From the NCBI GenBank assembly GCA_025350885.1, contig JANXXA010000316.1, positions 1 to 10,858 on the forward strand: a DNA stretch of 10,858 nucleotides, read 5' to 3'. The notes beneath the pieces were generated by a model. The model was not told where the DNA came from and ran no database searches. It saw only the letters and a list, made by a program, of their open reading frames with translations. The DNA comes from Phenylobacterium sp. GTDB lineage: Bacteria > Pseudomonadota > Alphaproteobacteria > Caulobacterales > Caulobacteraceae. A program made the position numbers and the translations under genes. This document shows, piece after piece, positions 1 to 5,740 of the stretch (positions are counted from its first letter, which is position 1; the number at the start of each line of letters is the position of its first letter).

Positions 1-239
1 ACCGCGCCGGTGTCGGAGCCGGGAACGATGCCGATCAGGTAGTCGTCAGGAACCTCCAGCACCGCGCGCGTGCGGTCGATGGCGTCCTTCAGGCGGGCCT
101 TGCCGAGCTTGGAACGGTGCGAGCGCCCAAGCACCGCGTTCTGGAGATTTTCGGGGGCCCATCCGGGGCGCTTGGCGCAGGGTCCGGAAGAAAATTCGGG
201 ACGCGCGGGGCGCATCGCCGGCTTGGCGAGGGTGGTCAT
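1..239 (-). CDS. serC: Phosphoserine aminotransferase SerC, N-terminal part (runs off the left edge)
   Basis: This would be the PLP-dependent enzyme converting 3-phosphohydroxypyruvate plus glutamate to phosphoserine in serine synthesis (cytosolic). The minus strand from the ATG at 239 reads [20 protein letters not shown], continues with CAKRPGW, then [10 protein letters not shown] (about residues 37-46) and ends in [13 protein letters not shown] at the window edge. I recognise this as the alphaproteobacterial SerC N-terminus, with the conserved [11 protein letters not shown] and GRSHRS...K segments and the start of the cofactor region. Only about 79 codons are present. The start is supported by a purine-rich AAGGATGGGAGA upstream, which lies inside a hairpin (see the leader entry). 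In many alphaproteobacteria serA follows serC; it would lie outside this window. Identity is quite sure; the downstream partner is inference. Confidence 0.93.
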   Translation of the reverse strand, partial: MTTLAKPAMRPARPEFSSGPCAKRPGWAPENLQNAVLGRSHRSKLGKARLKDAIDRTRAVLEVPDDYLIGIVPGSDTGA

Positions 240-240
240 G

Positions 241-310
241 GCAGTGTCTCCCATCCTTACAGATGGACTGCGCCCCGTTGGGAGGGCGTGGCCCACGCGC
301 CAGAAGCCCG
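241..310 (-). promoter_or_regulatory. Structured 5' leader of serC, candidate serC RNA motif
   Basis: Read on the minus strand, 271-241 folds into a two-step stem. GCAGT (271-267) pairs with ACTGC (245-241), and CCATC (266-262) pairs with GATGG (255-251) around a TGTAAG loop, leaving GAGAC bulged on the 3' side. The ribosome binding region (AAGGA / GGGAGA) lies in the loop and 3' arm, next to the serC ATG. Further upstream, GCGTG (298-294) can pair with CACGC (290-286), or its neighbour CGCCC (288-284) can pair with GGGCG (275-271). These two pairings exclude each other. A 'serC motif' RNA upstream of serC in alphaproteobacteria is established; that this leader matches its covariance model is my inference from position and shape. 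Confidence 0.6.
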
Positions 311-336
311 GGTTTGTGCTGCACTGCAAGAGAAAG

Positions 337-363
337 TTTTTTTTGCGCCGTCGGGAGCGGCGC
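337..363. repeat. 6-bp hairpin next to a T8/A8 tract between the membrane-protein gene and serC
   Basis: GCGCCG (345-350) and CGGCGC (358-363) form a perfect inverted repeat around a 7-base loop, flanked at 337-344 by eight T on the plus strand. The hairpin begins six bases past the TAG of the membrane-protein gene (369). On the transcribed minus strand the hairpin is followed by A8, not U8, so it is not a canonical intrinsic terminator. The A-tract lies upstream of serC and could act as a curved or UP-like promoter element. I see no convincing -35/-10 pair. Confidence 0.4.
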
Positions 364-368
364 TAGGG

Positions 369-800
369 CTAACCGTCTGCCTGGGCCAGCACCACCCGTC
401 GTCGCCAAGCGACGGCTGTACCGATGATCAGGCACCAGATGATGCCGCTGAAGTCGATGTTGTTGATGAGGGCGTGGAGGTAGTCGCTCGGCCGCTCGGT
501 CACCAGATAGAAGGAATGCAGTGAAAATTGCGCGGCGAAGAACAGCATCACGCCTCCGGTCCAGAGCGCCGCATAGCGGACCGTGATGCCCAACAGAACC
601 AGGGCGGTGAGCCCATCATTGATCAGACGGATCACTGCTTCGCTGTTTGGGGCGAACCACTCGCTTGACTGCCCGATGATCACGTTGGCCAGCACGACGA
701 CGGCGGCCGCACGCTCGGCAACGCCGCCCTTCCAAAGAGCGAACAGCGCTCCCAGGATAGAGAAGACATTTATCAGCAGTCGAAGGGAAAGGTCTGGCAT
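369..800 (-). CDS. Small multi-pass integral membrane protein of unknown function
   Basis: A 143-residue, strongly hydrophobic protein I cannot assign to a named family. Likely membrane segments are at about residues 5-23, 30-48, 59-78, 81-100 and 113-132, followed by a positively charged RRR at 133-135 that suggests a cytoplasmic C-terminus. The polar stretches are short; the most distinctive is SSEWFAPNSE (45-54) between segments 2 and 3. No catalytic or metal motif is visible. The start ATG at 800 has only a weak ribosome binding site, an AGGGG nine bases upstream that lies inside the hairpin at 806-835. This suggests translation is controlled or coupled to the upstream gene ending at 867. 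It may be co-transcribed with that gene; the gap to serC on the other side carries a hairpin and the serC leader. Gene reality is fairly sure from length and composition; the function is unknown. Confidence 0.75.
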   Translation of the reverse strand: MPDLSLRLLINVFSILGALFALWKGGVAERAAAVVVLANVIIGQSSEWFAPNSEAVIRLINDGLTALVLLGITVRYAALWTGGVMLFFAAQFSLHSFYLVTERPSDYLHALINNIDFSGIIWCLIIGTAVAWRRRVVLAQADG

Positions 801-805
801 GACGA

Positions 806-835
806 GGCGCCCCTAATACACATATTAAGGGCGCC
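806..835 (-). promoter_or_regulatory. 12-bp hairpin sequestering the ribosome binding site of the downstream membrane-protein gene
   Basis: On minus-strand RNA, GGCGCCCUUAAU (835-824) pairs with AUUAGGGGCGCC (817-806) over all 12 positions, with one U-G wobble and a 6-base AUGUGU loop. The same fold on the plus strand would have a C-A mismatch, so the pairing favours the transcribed minus strand. The only Shine-Dalgarno-like run (AGGGG) is in the 3' arm, and the hairpin ends five bases before the ATG at 800. There is no U-tract after it, so a translational control or read-through-limiting role is more likely than a classical terminator. Confidence 0.55.
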
Positions 836-866
836 CAATCAGTTAAACTATTGCAATGAAGGGGTC

Positions 867-1205
867 TTAGCCGACTTCGCGCAGGGCGGTTGCGCCGCGC
901 TCCAGCGACAGATGCGGCGGCTTGTTTTCCCCATCCATCTTGGTGCGGATGCCGAGGCGGAGCTTGGCTTCGTTCAACTCGTTGTGCACGGCCACCATCG
1001 CGGTGCGGGCTTCGCTGAGCGCCCGGATCGCTTCAACCATCTTCACGGCGGCTTCGTCGGCGAACACCATCGAGACGTTCACGTCCCGACGCGCCCGGAG
1101 CATTTCGCTCATCAGTTCAGAGGCTTCCGCCAGCGCGCCATCGACGGCGGCCTCAGTGACGAACAGCTTCTTGGCCACTCGTTGCGCGACAAACGCTTTT
1201 TCCAT
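867..1205 (-). CDS. Small helical conserved-type hypothetical protein
   Basis: A 112-residue soluble protein with no signal peptide or membrane segment. Residues 1-85 look almost entirely alpha-helical, rich in Ala, Glu, Leu, Met and Arg with heptad-like spacing (for example EASELMSEMLRARR at 27-40 and RALSEARTAMVAVHNELNEA at 61-80). A short tail follows with LRLGIRTKMDGENKPP. I do not recognise a named family; the pattern suggests a small helical bundle or an oligomer. I chose the ATG at 1205 because GAGGG lies six bases upstream. An in-frame GTG at 1235 would add ten residues, but it has no binding site and falls within the AT-rich repeat that probably belongs to the promoter. It is divergent from the histidine kinase and followed by the membrane-protein gene after the 806-835 hairpin. 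The function is unknown. Confidence 0.72.
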   Translation of the reverse strand: MEKAFVAQRVAKKLFVTEAAVDGALAEASELMSEMLRARRDVNVSMVFADEAAVKMVEAIRALSEARTAMVAVHNELNEAKLRLGIRTKMDGENKPPHLSLERGATALREVG

Positions 1206-1218
1206 GAAATGCCCTCGA

Positions 1219-1250
1219 TTAAGGTTAATGACCACAATTTAAGGTAAATG
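1219..1250. repeat. Two AT-rich direct repeats, exactly 20 bp apart, in a divergent promoter region
   Basis: TTAAGGTTAATG (1219-1230) and TTAAGGTAAATG (1239-1250) match at 10 of 12 positions with start points 20 bp apart, about two helical turns. The first is centred on a palindrome, ATTAA-GG-TTAAT. They stand out as AT-rich in GC-rich DNA and lie just upstream of the gene starting at 1205, in the 258-bp gap shared with the divergent kinase gene at 1464. The minus-strand reading TTAACC resembles half of a CtrA site, but the full TTAA-N7-TTAA spacing is absent. The rest of the gap (1251-1463) shows one GATTC (GANTC) site at 1273-1277 and no clear -35/-10 pair. Confidence 0.45.
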
Positions 1251-1463
1251 GAGCCTGAAGCTTCGCGCAATCGATTCATCGGTTGTTCACTACGATTTCC
1301 ACCCCAAAGGGTTGTATTGTGGCGCCAATGGCACAGTTTCGCGCGGGATGTCCTCGCGGCGTCCGAATTCCGCCCCATTGGCCGCGATCCCGCAGGCGCG
1401 GCGAAGCGAAGCGTTAGGACTATTGGCCTAGACCAAAGGCCCGTGCGTCTCTTTGCGAAAGCC

Positions 1464-3368
1464 ATGACTGAACCCATCGGCGCCCCCGGCTCTGCCCCCA
1501 CCGCGACCTTCCATGCGCGCGTGGCCGGCGTTGGTCTGGTGACGACCCTGGTGGTGCTGATCGCCGCCTGCCTGACCTTCATGCTGCAACAGTGGGCGGT
1601 GGCCCGCACCCAGTCGCACCAGACCTACGAAGGACTGGCCTCGATCATCGCCACCACCGAGGCCGCCGCGATGGTCGGTGGCGCGCCCGGCGCGGTGCAG
1701 GCGCCTCTCGGCGCCCTGGCCGCCAGCCGCAATGTCCTGTCCGCACGGCTGGCCAATCCCGCGGGCGCGACCCTGGCGCGCTTCGACCGCACGCCTGACC
1801 GCGGTTCTTCCGCCGGTCCGACGGAAACCATCGAGGCCGAGGTCACTTCGCAGGGTCGGATGCTGGGCCGGCTGACCATCGTGGTCCGTCAGCCGCAGTT
1901 CGCCGCCATGTTGCCGAAGTTCGTGGCGCTCACCGCGGCGCTGCTGTTCGGCGGGGTCGGCGTGGCGCTGTTCCTGGCGCGAGGTATGGCCCACCGGGTG
2001 ATCGCGCCGGTGCTGCGGCTGTCGGAAGCCATGCACGAGGTGGCCGCCGGGGGCAGCTTCGAGCCGGTCGAGATCCGGGCTCAGGACCAGCTGTTCCGCG
2101 GTCTGGCCAACAGCTTCAACCATCTGCTGGGCAAGCTCGGCGAGCGCGAGGCCGACTTGAAGCGGGCGATGCGTGAACTGGAGGACGCGCGCGATGCGGC
2201 CAATGCCGCCAACGTCCTGAAGACCCAGTTCCTGGCCAATATGAGCCATGAGATCCGCACCCCGCTGAACGGCGTCCTGGCCATGGCCGAGGTGATGTCC
2301 CTGGGCGACCTGGCTCAGGTTCAGCGCGAACGGCTGGGGATCATCCGCCAGTCCGGCAGTCTGCTGCTGGCGGTGCTGAACGACGTGCTGGATCTATCGA
2401 AGATCGAGGCGGGCAAGCTCAGCCTGGTAAGCGAGGACTTCGATCTGGCAAAGACGCTGGCGCCGTCCATCGAGACCTTCCGTGTCCTGGCCGAGGGCAA
2501 GGGCCTGGCCTTTGACCTGTCGCTGGCCGACGAGGTCCGCGGCTGGTGGCGCGGCGATCCGGACCGGCTGCGTCAGATCGTCGGCAACCTGCTGTCCAAT
2601 GCGGTCAAGTTCACGCCGCGGGGCTCCGTCGATGTCCGCATCGACCGCCATCCCGACAGTGACGCCCTGCGCCTGGTGATCGTCGACTCCGGTGTCGGCA
2701 TCGCGCCGGAGAAGCTGCCGACGCTGTTCGAGAAGTTCACTCAGGCCGACAATTCCGCCACCCGGCGGTTCGGCGGCACCGGGCTGGGTCTGGCCATCTG
2801 CCGCGAGCTTACCCAGATGATGGGCGGCACGATCGAGGTGGAAAGCCGCGAGGGCCAGGGCTCGACATTCACCGTTGAGTTGCCGCTGGTCCGCGGCCAG
2901 ATCGCCGCCGTGGGCGAGGTCCATGTCGCGCCGGACTCTGGCGACCGCGACCTGCGCCTGCTGGCCGCCGAGGACAACCCCACCAACCGTCAGGTGCTGG
3001 CCGCGGTGATGGACTCACTCGGCATCGACATCGACATCGTCGCCGACGGCCAGCAGGCGGTCGAGGCGTGGCGCGCCGGCGGCTACGATCTGGTGCTGAT
3101 GGATATCCAGATGCCGGTGATGGACGGCATTGACGCCGCCCGCGAAATCCGCGCGGCGGAAGCCCGCGACAACCGCAAGCGCACCCCGATCGTCGCTCTG
3201 ACCGCCAACGCGCTGACCTATCAGGTTGATGAATACCTGGCCGCCGGCATGGACGGGCACGTCGCCAAGCCGATCGAGATCGCCAAGCTCTATGAGGCAA
3301 TCTCCAACGCGCTCACCGCCGCGGCCACCGGGGCGAGCCCTAGACAGACCGACGCCCAAAACAGCTGA
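1464..3368 (+). CDS. Membrane hybrid sensor histidine kinase (CHASE8-like sensor, HAMP, HisKA, HATPase_c, REC)
   Basis: A 634-residue inner-membrane sensor kinase with its own receiver. Order: membrane segment 21-40; extracytoplasmic domain 41-150, whose [13 protein letters not shown]...SARLANPAG...ARF pattern resembles the CHASE8 sensor family; second membrane segment 153-172; HAMP about 173-225; coiled coil about 226-255; HisKA with phospho-acceptor His262 in [11 protein letters not shown]; ATPase with N-box Asn375, DSGVGI (408-413) and GGTGLGLAI (437-445); receiver 497-618 with acidic Glu503/Asp504, phospho-acceptor Asp547, Thr580 and Lys602. All catalytic residues are present. There is no Hpt domain, so the phosphate must go to a separate Hpt protein or be used for self-control. 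The frame stays open back to 1248, but that part is not kinase-like. I chose ATG 1464; GTG 1443 is possible. No cognate regulator is adjacent, so it is an orphan here and the input signal is unknown. Confidence 0.93.
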   Translation: MTEPIGAPGSAPTATFHARVAGVGLVTTLVVLIAACLTFMLQQWAVARTQSHQTYEGLASIIATTEAAAMVGGAPGAVQAPLGALAASRNVLSARLANPAGATLARFDRTPDRGSSAGPTETIEAEVTSQGRMLGRLTIVVRQPQFAAMLPKFVALTAALLFGGVGVALFLARGMAHRVIAPVLRLSEAMHEVAAGGSFEPVEIRAQDQLFRGLANSFNHLLGKLGEREADLKRAMRELEDARDAANAANVLKTQFLANMSHEIRTPLNGVLAMAEVMSLGDLAQVQRERLGIIRQSGSLLLAVLNDVLDLSKIEAGKLSLVSEDFDLAKTLAPSIETFRVLAEGKGLAFDLSLADEVRGWWRGDPDRLRQIVGNLLSNAVKFTPRGSVDVRIDRHPDSDALRLVIVDSGVGIAPEKLPTLFEKFTQADNSATRRFGGTGLGLAICRELTQMMGGTIEVESREGQGSTFTVELPLVRGQIAAVGEVHVAPDSGDRDLRLLAAEDNPTNRQVLAAVMDSLGIDIDIVADGQQAVEAWRAGGYDLVLMDIQMPVMDGIDAAREIRAAEARDNRKRTPIVALTANALTYQVDEYLAAGMDGHVAKPIEIAKLYEAISNALTAAATGASPRQTDAQNS

Positions 3369-3464
3369 CGGCCTCGGCAGCTGACAGCCGGGCAGTCTGA
3401 ACGCGGCATAACGGGACCCTCAGGCCCGCGTCATGCGTTGCGTGGTCCGATGACAACCTGGAGT

Positions 3465-3477
3465 CCGGAACTTCCGG
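3465..3477. repeat. Short perfect palindrome upstream of the secreted-protein gene
   Basis: CCGGAA-C-TTCCGG is a perfect 6-bp inverted repeat with a one-base centre, about 28 bp before the ATG at 3506. It could be an operator or a small 5'UTR hairpin. The GGAAC inside it invites a reading as an ECF-sigma -35 box, but no matching -10 lies at the right distance. The gap 3369-3505 otherwise holds an 8-bp direct repeat, CAGCTGAC (3362-3369 and 3379-3386), and no gene. Confidence 0.3.
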
Positions 3478-3505
3478 CTCATCAAGGTTCAAGGAGGACC
3501 CTGCC

Positions 3506-3982
3506 ATGAAGACCATCATGCTGTCGCTGACCGCCGCCGCCGCGCTGGCGGTCGCCGCCGCCCCGGCGGCAGCCCAGTCCTGGCGCGACCACGACCATGC
3601 CGGCTACGACCAGCCACAAAACCTGGGCGATGAACGCCACCACCACGACGGCGAAGACTGGCGCCCGGCCTATGGCCAGGATCAACGGCCGGCCTACGGC
3701 CATGACCAGCCGGTGCGAGTCGAGGTCCAGGACCGGCAGATCATGCGGCGTCTCTACCTCCTGGACTGGAAAGTCGACAACTCGGCGCGCCAGCACCGCA
3801 TCTCCTGGCCCGATGCGCGAGATCTGCGCGGCGCCTTGCGCGAGGTGAAGCCCATCGCCCAGCGCGTTGCGACTGGCCGGGCCGACGGCTCGGAGCGCCA
3901 GCGGGTCGAGCAGACCCTCGCCCGCGTCGAGGCGACGCTCAACCGCTACGCCCAGAATGACCGCCACGACTGGCGGCGTTAA
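3506..3982 (+). CDS. Secreted (periplasmic) His/Asp/Tyr-rich protein with helical C-terminal half, unknown function
   Basis: 158 residues. A clear Sec signal peptide (Lys2, hydrophobic LSLTAAAALAVAAAPAAA, probable cleavage after AAA-Q near residue 24) sends it to the periplasm. Residues 26-70 are low-complexity and rich in His, Asp, Tyr, Gln and Pro (HDHAGYDQ, HHHDGEDW), including two tandem RPAYG[QH]DQ octads at 53-68. Residues 72-150 look like a helical domain (RQIMRRLYLLDWKVDN ... RQRVEQTLARVEATLNRY). The start is decided by an excellent AAGGAGG at 3491-3497, nine bases before the ATG, implying strong expression. The kinase ends 137 bp upstream on the same strand, so a link is possible but unproven. 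Metal binding by the His-rich part is a guess from composition. I do not recognise a named family. Confidence 0.82.
   Translation: MKTIMLSLTAAAALAVAAAPAAAQSWRDHDHAGYDQPQNLGDERHHHDGEDWRPAYGQDQRPAYGHDQPVRVEVQDRQIMRRLYLLDWKVDNSARQHRISWPDARDLRGALREVKPIAQRVATGRADGSERQRVEQTLARVEATLNRYAQNDRHDWRR
3662..3709 (+). repeat. Tandem 24-bp coding repeat (two RPAYG[QH]DQ octads)
   Basis: Two adjacent 24-bp units (3662-3685 and 3686-3709) encode RPAYGQDQ and RPAYGHDQ. They differ mainly at third codon positions, so the duplication is either old or kept by selection on the protein. The unit belongs to the flexible His/Asp-rich segment of the secreted protein. Confidence 0.75.
3961..3976. terminator. Possible hairpin terminator at the end of the secreted-protein gene
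   Basis: CCGCCA-CGAC-TGGCGG is a perfect 6-bp stem with a 4-base loop that overlaps the last codons of the secreted-protein gene. It stands just before the gap to the convergent gene ending at 3995. No T-tract follows on either strand, so it is a weak terminator candidate that could also be simple coding constraint. Confidence 0.3.
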
Positions 3983-3994
3983 GATGCCTGCAGC

Positions 3995-4564
3995 CTATTC
4001 CCGCACACCCAGCTCGGGCCAGCGCGCGAGGGCCGAGGCTGAGGTGCGGGCAAAGCCGTTGGTGGGTCGCGACGGATTGGGCCGCAGGGTCAGGTTGAAA
4101 AGGTCGTCCAGCCCGAACGGCGCCACGACCGTAAGCCGTCCATCGGCCTCCAGCCGCGCGCCCACCGAGAACAGCGGACTGACGAAGCGGTCCAGCGCCT
4201 GCGCGGTGCAGGTCAGCGGGGCGTAGGGCTCGGCGAACTTGGCCTCGAACCACAGGTGCACGCGGGCCTGATTGCGCACCTCGACAAGTTCGCGCAGCGG
4301 CGAGGCAAAGGCCGCCGCGACGCGGGCGATCACCGCGTCCTCGGCGGCATAGGAGGTGTCGGGGTCGAAATAGCCCAGGTCGTAGTCCTTGATCCCATAG
4401 TCCGCCTCGCGGCCGGTCAGAGCGTTCAGCACCCGCTGATAGATCGCGCCGGAAAAGATCAGCCAGTCCGGCAGGTCGAGGGCCCGCGCGGTGGTCATCA
4501 CCTGCATCAGGCTTGGGCAGGCCCGCACGATCGCCTCCAGCCGGGCTTCCAGCGTCGGCCTCAT
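3995..4564 (-). CDS. Nucleotidyltransferase family protein (NTP_transf_6 / DUF925 type)
   Basis: 189 residues, soluble. The family is recognised from the N-terminal block SGAIYQRVLNALTG (38-51) followed by YGIKDYDLGYFD (56-67), then EVRNQARVHLWFEAKF (95-110), YAPLTCTAQALDRF (114-127) and GLDDLFNLTLRPNP (151-164). The DYD pair (Asp60, Asp62) is the likely metal-binding motif of the polymerase-beta-like nucleotidyltransferase fold. Substrates of this family are not established as far as I know. Its ATG overlaps the TGA of thiD (ATGA at 4564-4561), so the two are translationally coupled in a thiD-first operon. Whether this reflects a thiamine-related role or simple packing is unknown. Length is normal for the family, and it converges with the secreted-protein gene with 12 bp between stops. 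Confidence 0.88.
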   Translation of the reverse strand: MRPTLEARLEAIVRACPSLMQVMTTARALDLPDWLIFSGAIYQRVLNALTGREADYGIKDYDLGYFDPDTSYAAEDAVIARVAAAFASPLRELVEVRNQARVHLWFEAKFAEPYAPLTCTAQALDRFVSPLFSVGARLEADGRLTVVAPFGLDDLFNLTLRPNPSRPTNGFARTSASALARWPELGVRE

Positions 4565-5361
4565 CTGCGCCCCCGCAGGGGCCATGCGTGGTCGAGCGGG
4601 CCGTTCCCGCGGCCCAGGCCGGGCGCCTGCAGGATCGCCTGGTGGACATAGTCCCAGGCGCGCGCCACCGCGACTTCCAGCGACAGGCCCTGCGCCAGGC
4701 TGACGGCGCAGGCTGACGCTAGCGTGCAGCCGGTGCCATGGGTGTGGCGGGTGTCGATCCGCTCGCCCTCGAAGGCAGTTTCGCCATAGGGGGTGATTAG
4801 CAAATCGACGACGCGCGGACCGGGCAGGTGACCGCCCTTCATCAGCACCGCGCCGGAGCCGGCCGCCAGCAGGGCCTCGCCGGCGCGGCGCAGGTCGTCG
4901 GGGGTCTGCACCGCGATGCCGGTGAGCGCCTCGGCTTCGGGCGCGTTGGGGGTCAAGAGCGCCGCGCGCGGAACCAGCAGACTGAGCAGGGGCGAGAGCG
5001 CGTCGTCGGCCAGCAGCCGCGCGCCGCCCTTGGCGATCATCACCGGGTCGATCACCACCGGCCGGGCGGCGTCGTCGAGCAACCGGGCGACCCGCTCGAC
5101 CACTTCCACATCGCCGAGCATGCCGGTCTTGATGACGTCGGCGCCGATGTCTTCCAGCACCGCGAGCGCCTGGGCGGCGATCAGGTCGGTCGGCAGGGGA
5201 TAGGCGGCGCTGACGCCCAGGGTGTTCTGCACGGTGATCGCGGTGATCGCGGTGGCCGCATAGCCGCCCAGCGCGGTCACCGTCTTGATGTCCGCCTGGA
5301 TCCCCGCCCCGCCGCCGCTGTCCGAACCGGCGATGATCAGCACTCGTCCGAGGGTCGGCAT
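4561..5361 (-). CDS. thiD: Hydroxymethylpyrimidine / phosphomethylpyrimidine kinase ThiD
   Basis: Cytosolic ribokinase-fold kinase that phosphorylates HMP and then HMP-P to HMP-PP, the pyrimidine precursor of thiamine. 266 residues, the usual length. Visible motifs: IIAGSDSGGGAGIQADIKT (9-27), VIKTGML (76-82), VVIDPVMIAKGG (102-113), LLTPNAPEAEALTG (135-148), VLMKGGHLPG (172-181) and the catalytic anion-hole HTHGTGCTLASA (206-217) with Cys212 in GTGC. The reading frame is open further upstream, but the family starts at MPTLGRVLIIAGSD, so I chose ATG 5361. There is no Shine-Dalgarno before it, while a GCTATCAC -10-like element ends six bases upstream, so a leaderless mRNA is likely. No thiamine (TPP) riboswitch is visible in the 76 bp to the divergent arsR. 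It is followed by the nucleotidyltransferase gene with an ATGA overlap. Confidence 0.95.
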   Translation of the reverse strand: MPTLGRVLIIAGSDSGGGAGIQADIKTVTALGGYAATAITAITVQNTLGVSAAYPLPTDLIAAQALAVLEDIGADVIKTGMLGDVEVVERVARLLDDAARPVVIDPVMIAKGGARLLADDALSPLLSLLVPRAALLTPNAPEAEALTGIAVQTPDDLRRAGEALLAAGSGAVLMKGGHLPGPRVVDLLITPYGETAFEGERIDTRHTHGTGCTLASACAVSLAQGLSLEVAVARAWDYVHQAILQAPGLGRGNGPLDHAWPLRGRR

Positions 5362-5367
5362 GGGATC

Positions 5368-5400
5368 GTGATAGCTCAGAATCGACGCCTTTACACATAA
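5368..5400 (-). promoter_or_regulatory. Candidate thiD promoter giving a leaderless transcript
   Basis: On the minus strand GCTATCAC (5375-5368) matches the Caulobacter housekeeping -10 consensus GCTANAWC at seven of eight positions and stops six bases before the thiD ATG at 5361. Transcription would therefore begin at or next to the A of the start codon. The -35 region (around 5393-5400, TTATGTGT) is a poor match. A GAATC (GANTC, the CcrM methylation target in Caulobacterales) lies in the spacer at 5379-5383. Confidence 0.45.
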
Positions 5401-5437
5401 CTTGACAGTTATATATCTAGTGGGATATTTAATAGCC
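5398..5437 (+). promoter_or_regulatory. Promoter/operator of the arsR-SRPBCC operon with two palindromes
   Basis: A perfect TTGACA -35 (5402-5407) is followed by an AT-rich -10 region around 5424-5431, so transcription should start close to the GTG at 5438. Two inverted repeats overlap it: TAACT-TGAC-AGTTA (5398-5411), covering the -35, and TATATATC-TAGTGG-GATATTTA (5410-5431, 7 of 8 paired), covering spacer and -10. Such AT-rich dyads are typical of ArsR-family operators, so autorepression is likely. The first palindrome is also close enough to thiD to affect its promoter. Confidence 0.6.
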
Positions 5438-5740
5438 GTGACCCCATTCGAAGCCCTCGCCGAACCCAATCGCCGCCAGATCCTCGACCTGTTACGGGGC
5501 GGCGAGCGGCCGGCTGGCGAACTTGTTGAGGCGCTGGCGATCAGCCAGCCGGGAGTCTCCAAGCACCTGCGGCTGTTGCGCGAGGCGGGGCTGGTCAGCG
5601 CCCGAGCCGACGGCCAGCGCCGGCTCTACCGGCTGGAGGCTGCGCGCTTGACCGAGGTCGATGCCTGGCTGGCTCCCTATCGTCAGGCATGGACGGACCG
5701 GCTCTACGCCCTGGAACGGCATCTGGAGAGCGAGCAATGA
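5438..5740 (+). CDS. ArsR-family winged-helix transcriptional repressor without metal site
   Basis: About 100 residues, one winged helix-turn-helix domain: TPFEALAEPNRRQILDLL (2-19), helix 2 at AGELVEAL (26-33), recognition helix SQPGVSKHLRLLREAGLV (36-53) and wing ARADGQRRLYRL (55-66), then a C-terminal dimerisation helix. There is no Cys pair in the recognition helix (no CxC/ELCVC motif) and no His/Asp-rich C-terminal site, so it is not a classical metal sensor. It belongs to the ArsR type usually found beside SRPBCC proteins. I chose the GTG at 5438; the upstream TTG at 5402 is the promoter -35 itself. There is no Shine-Dalgarno, consistent with a leaderless mRNA. Its TGA overlaps the ATG of the SRPBCC gene (ATGA, 5737-5740), so they are translationally coupled. 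It probably represses its own operon and perhaps thiD. Confidence 0.88.
   Translation: MTPFEALAEPNRRQILDLLRGGERPAGELVEALAISQPGVSKHLRLLREAGLVSARADGQRRLYRLEAARLTEVDAWLAPYRQAWTDRLYALERHLESEQ

Noticed and set aside
337..363. Intrinsic terminator between the membrane-protein gene and serC
   Set aside because: The stem is only 6 bp, and the T-tract is on the wrong side for minus-strand transcription. Listed as a hairpin, not a terminator.
1328..1417. 29-codon Arg/Pro-rich small ORF upstream of the kinase
   Set aside because: No Shine-Dalgarno and no recognisable sequence; expected by chance in this composition.
1248..1463. 72-codon N-terminal extension of the histidine kinase
   Set aside because: The frame is open, but the translation is Arg/Trp-rich and unlike a kinase N-terminus. 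The region contains promoter-like repeats, and ATG 1464 directly precedes a normal membrane segment.
3467..3489. ECF/EcfG-type promoter (GGAAC ... GGTT) before the secreted-protein gene
   Set aside because: The spacer is 14 instead of 16-17, the -10 is inexact, and the implied start would remove or nearly remove the strong ribosome binding site.
3995..5398. 467-codon fused frame on the minus strand covering thiD and the nucleotidyltransferase
   Set aside because: Only its last 189 codons are real protein; the rest is a shadow of thiD in another frame. The two genes are separate with an ATGA overlap.
5362..5437. TPP riboswitch upstream of thiD
   Set aside because: The gap is too short, none of the conserved TPP-aptamer segments is visible, and the gene looks leaderless.
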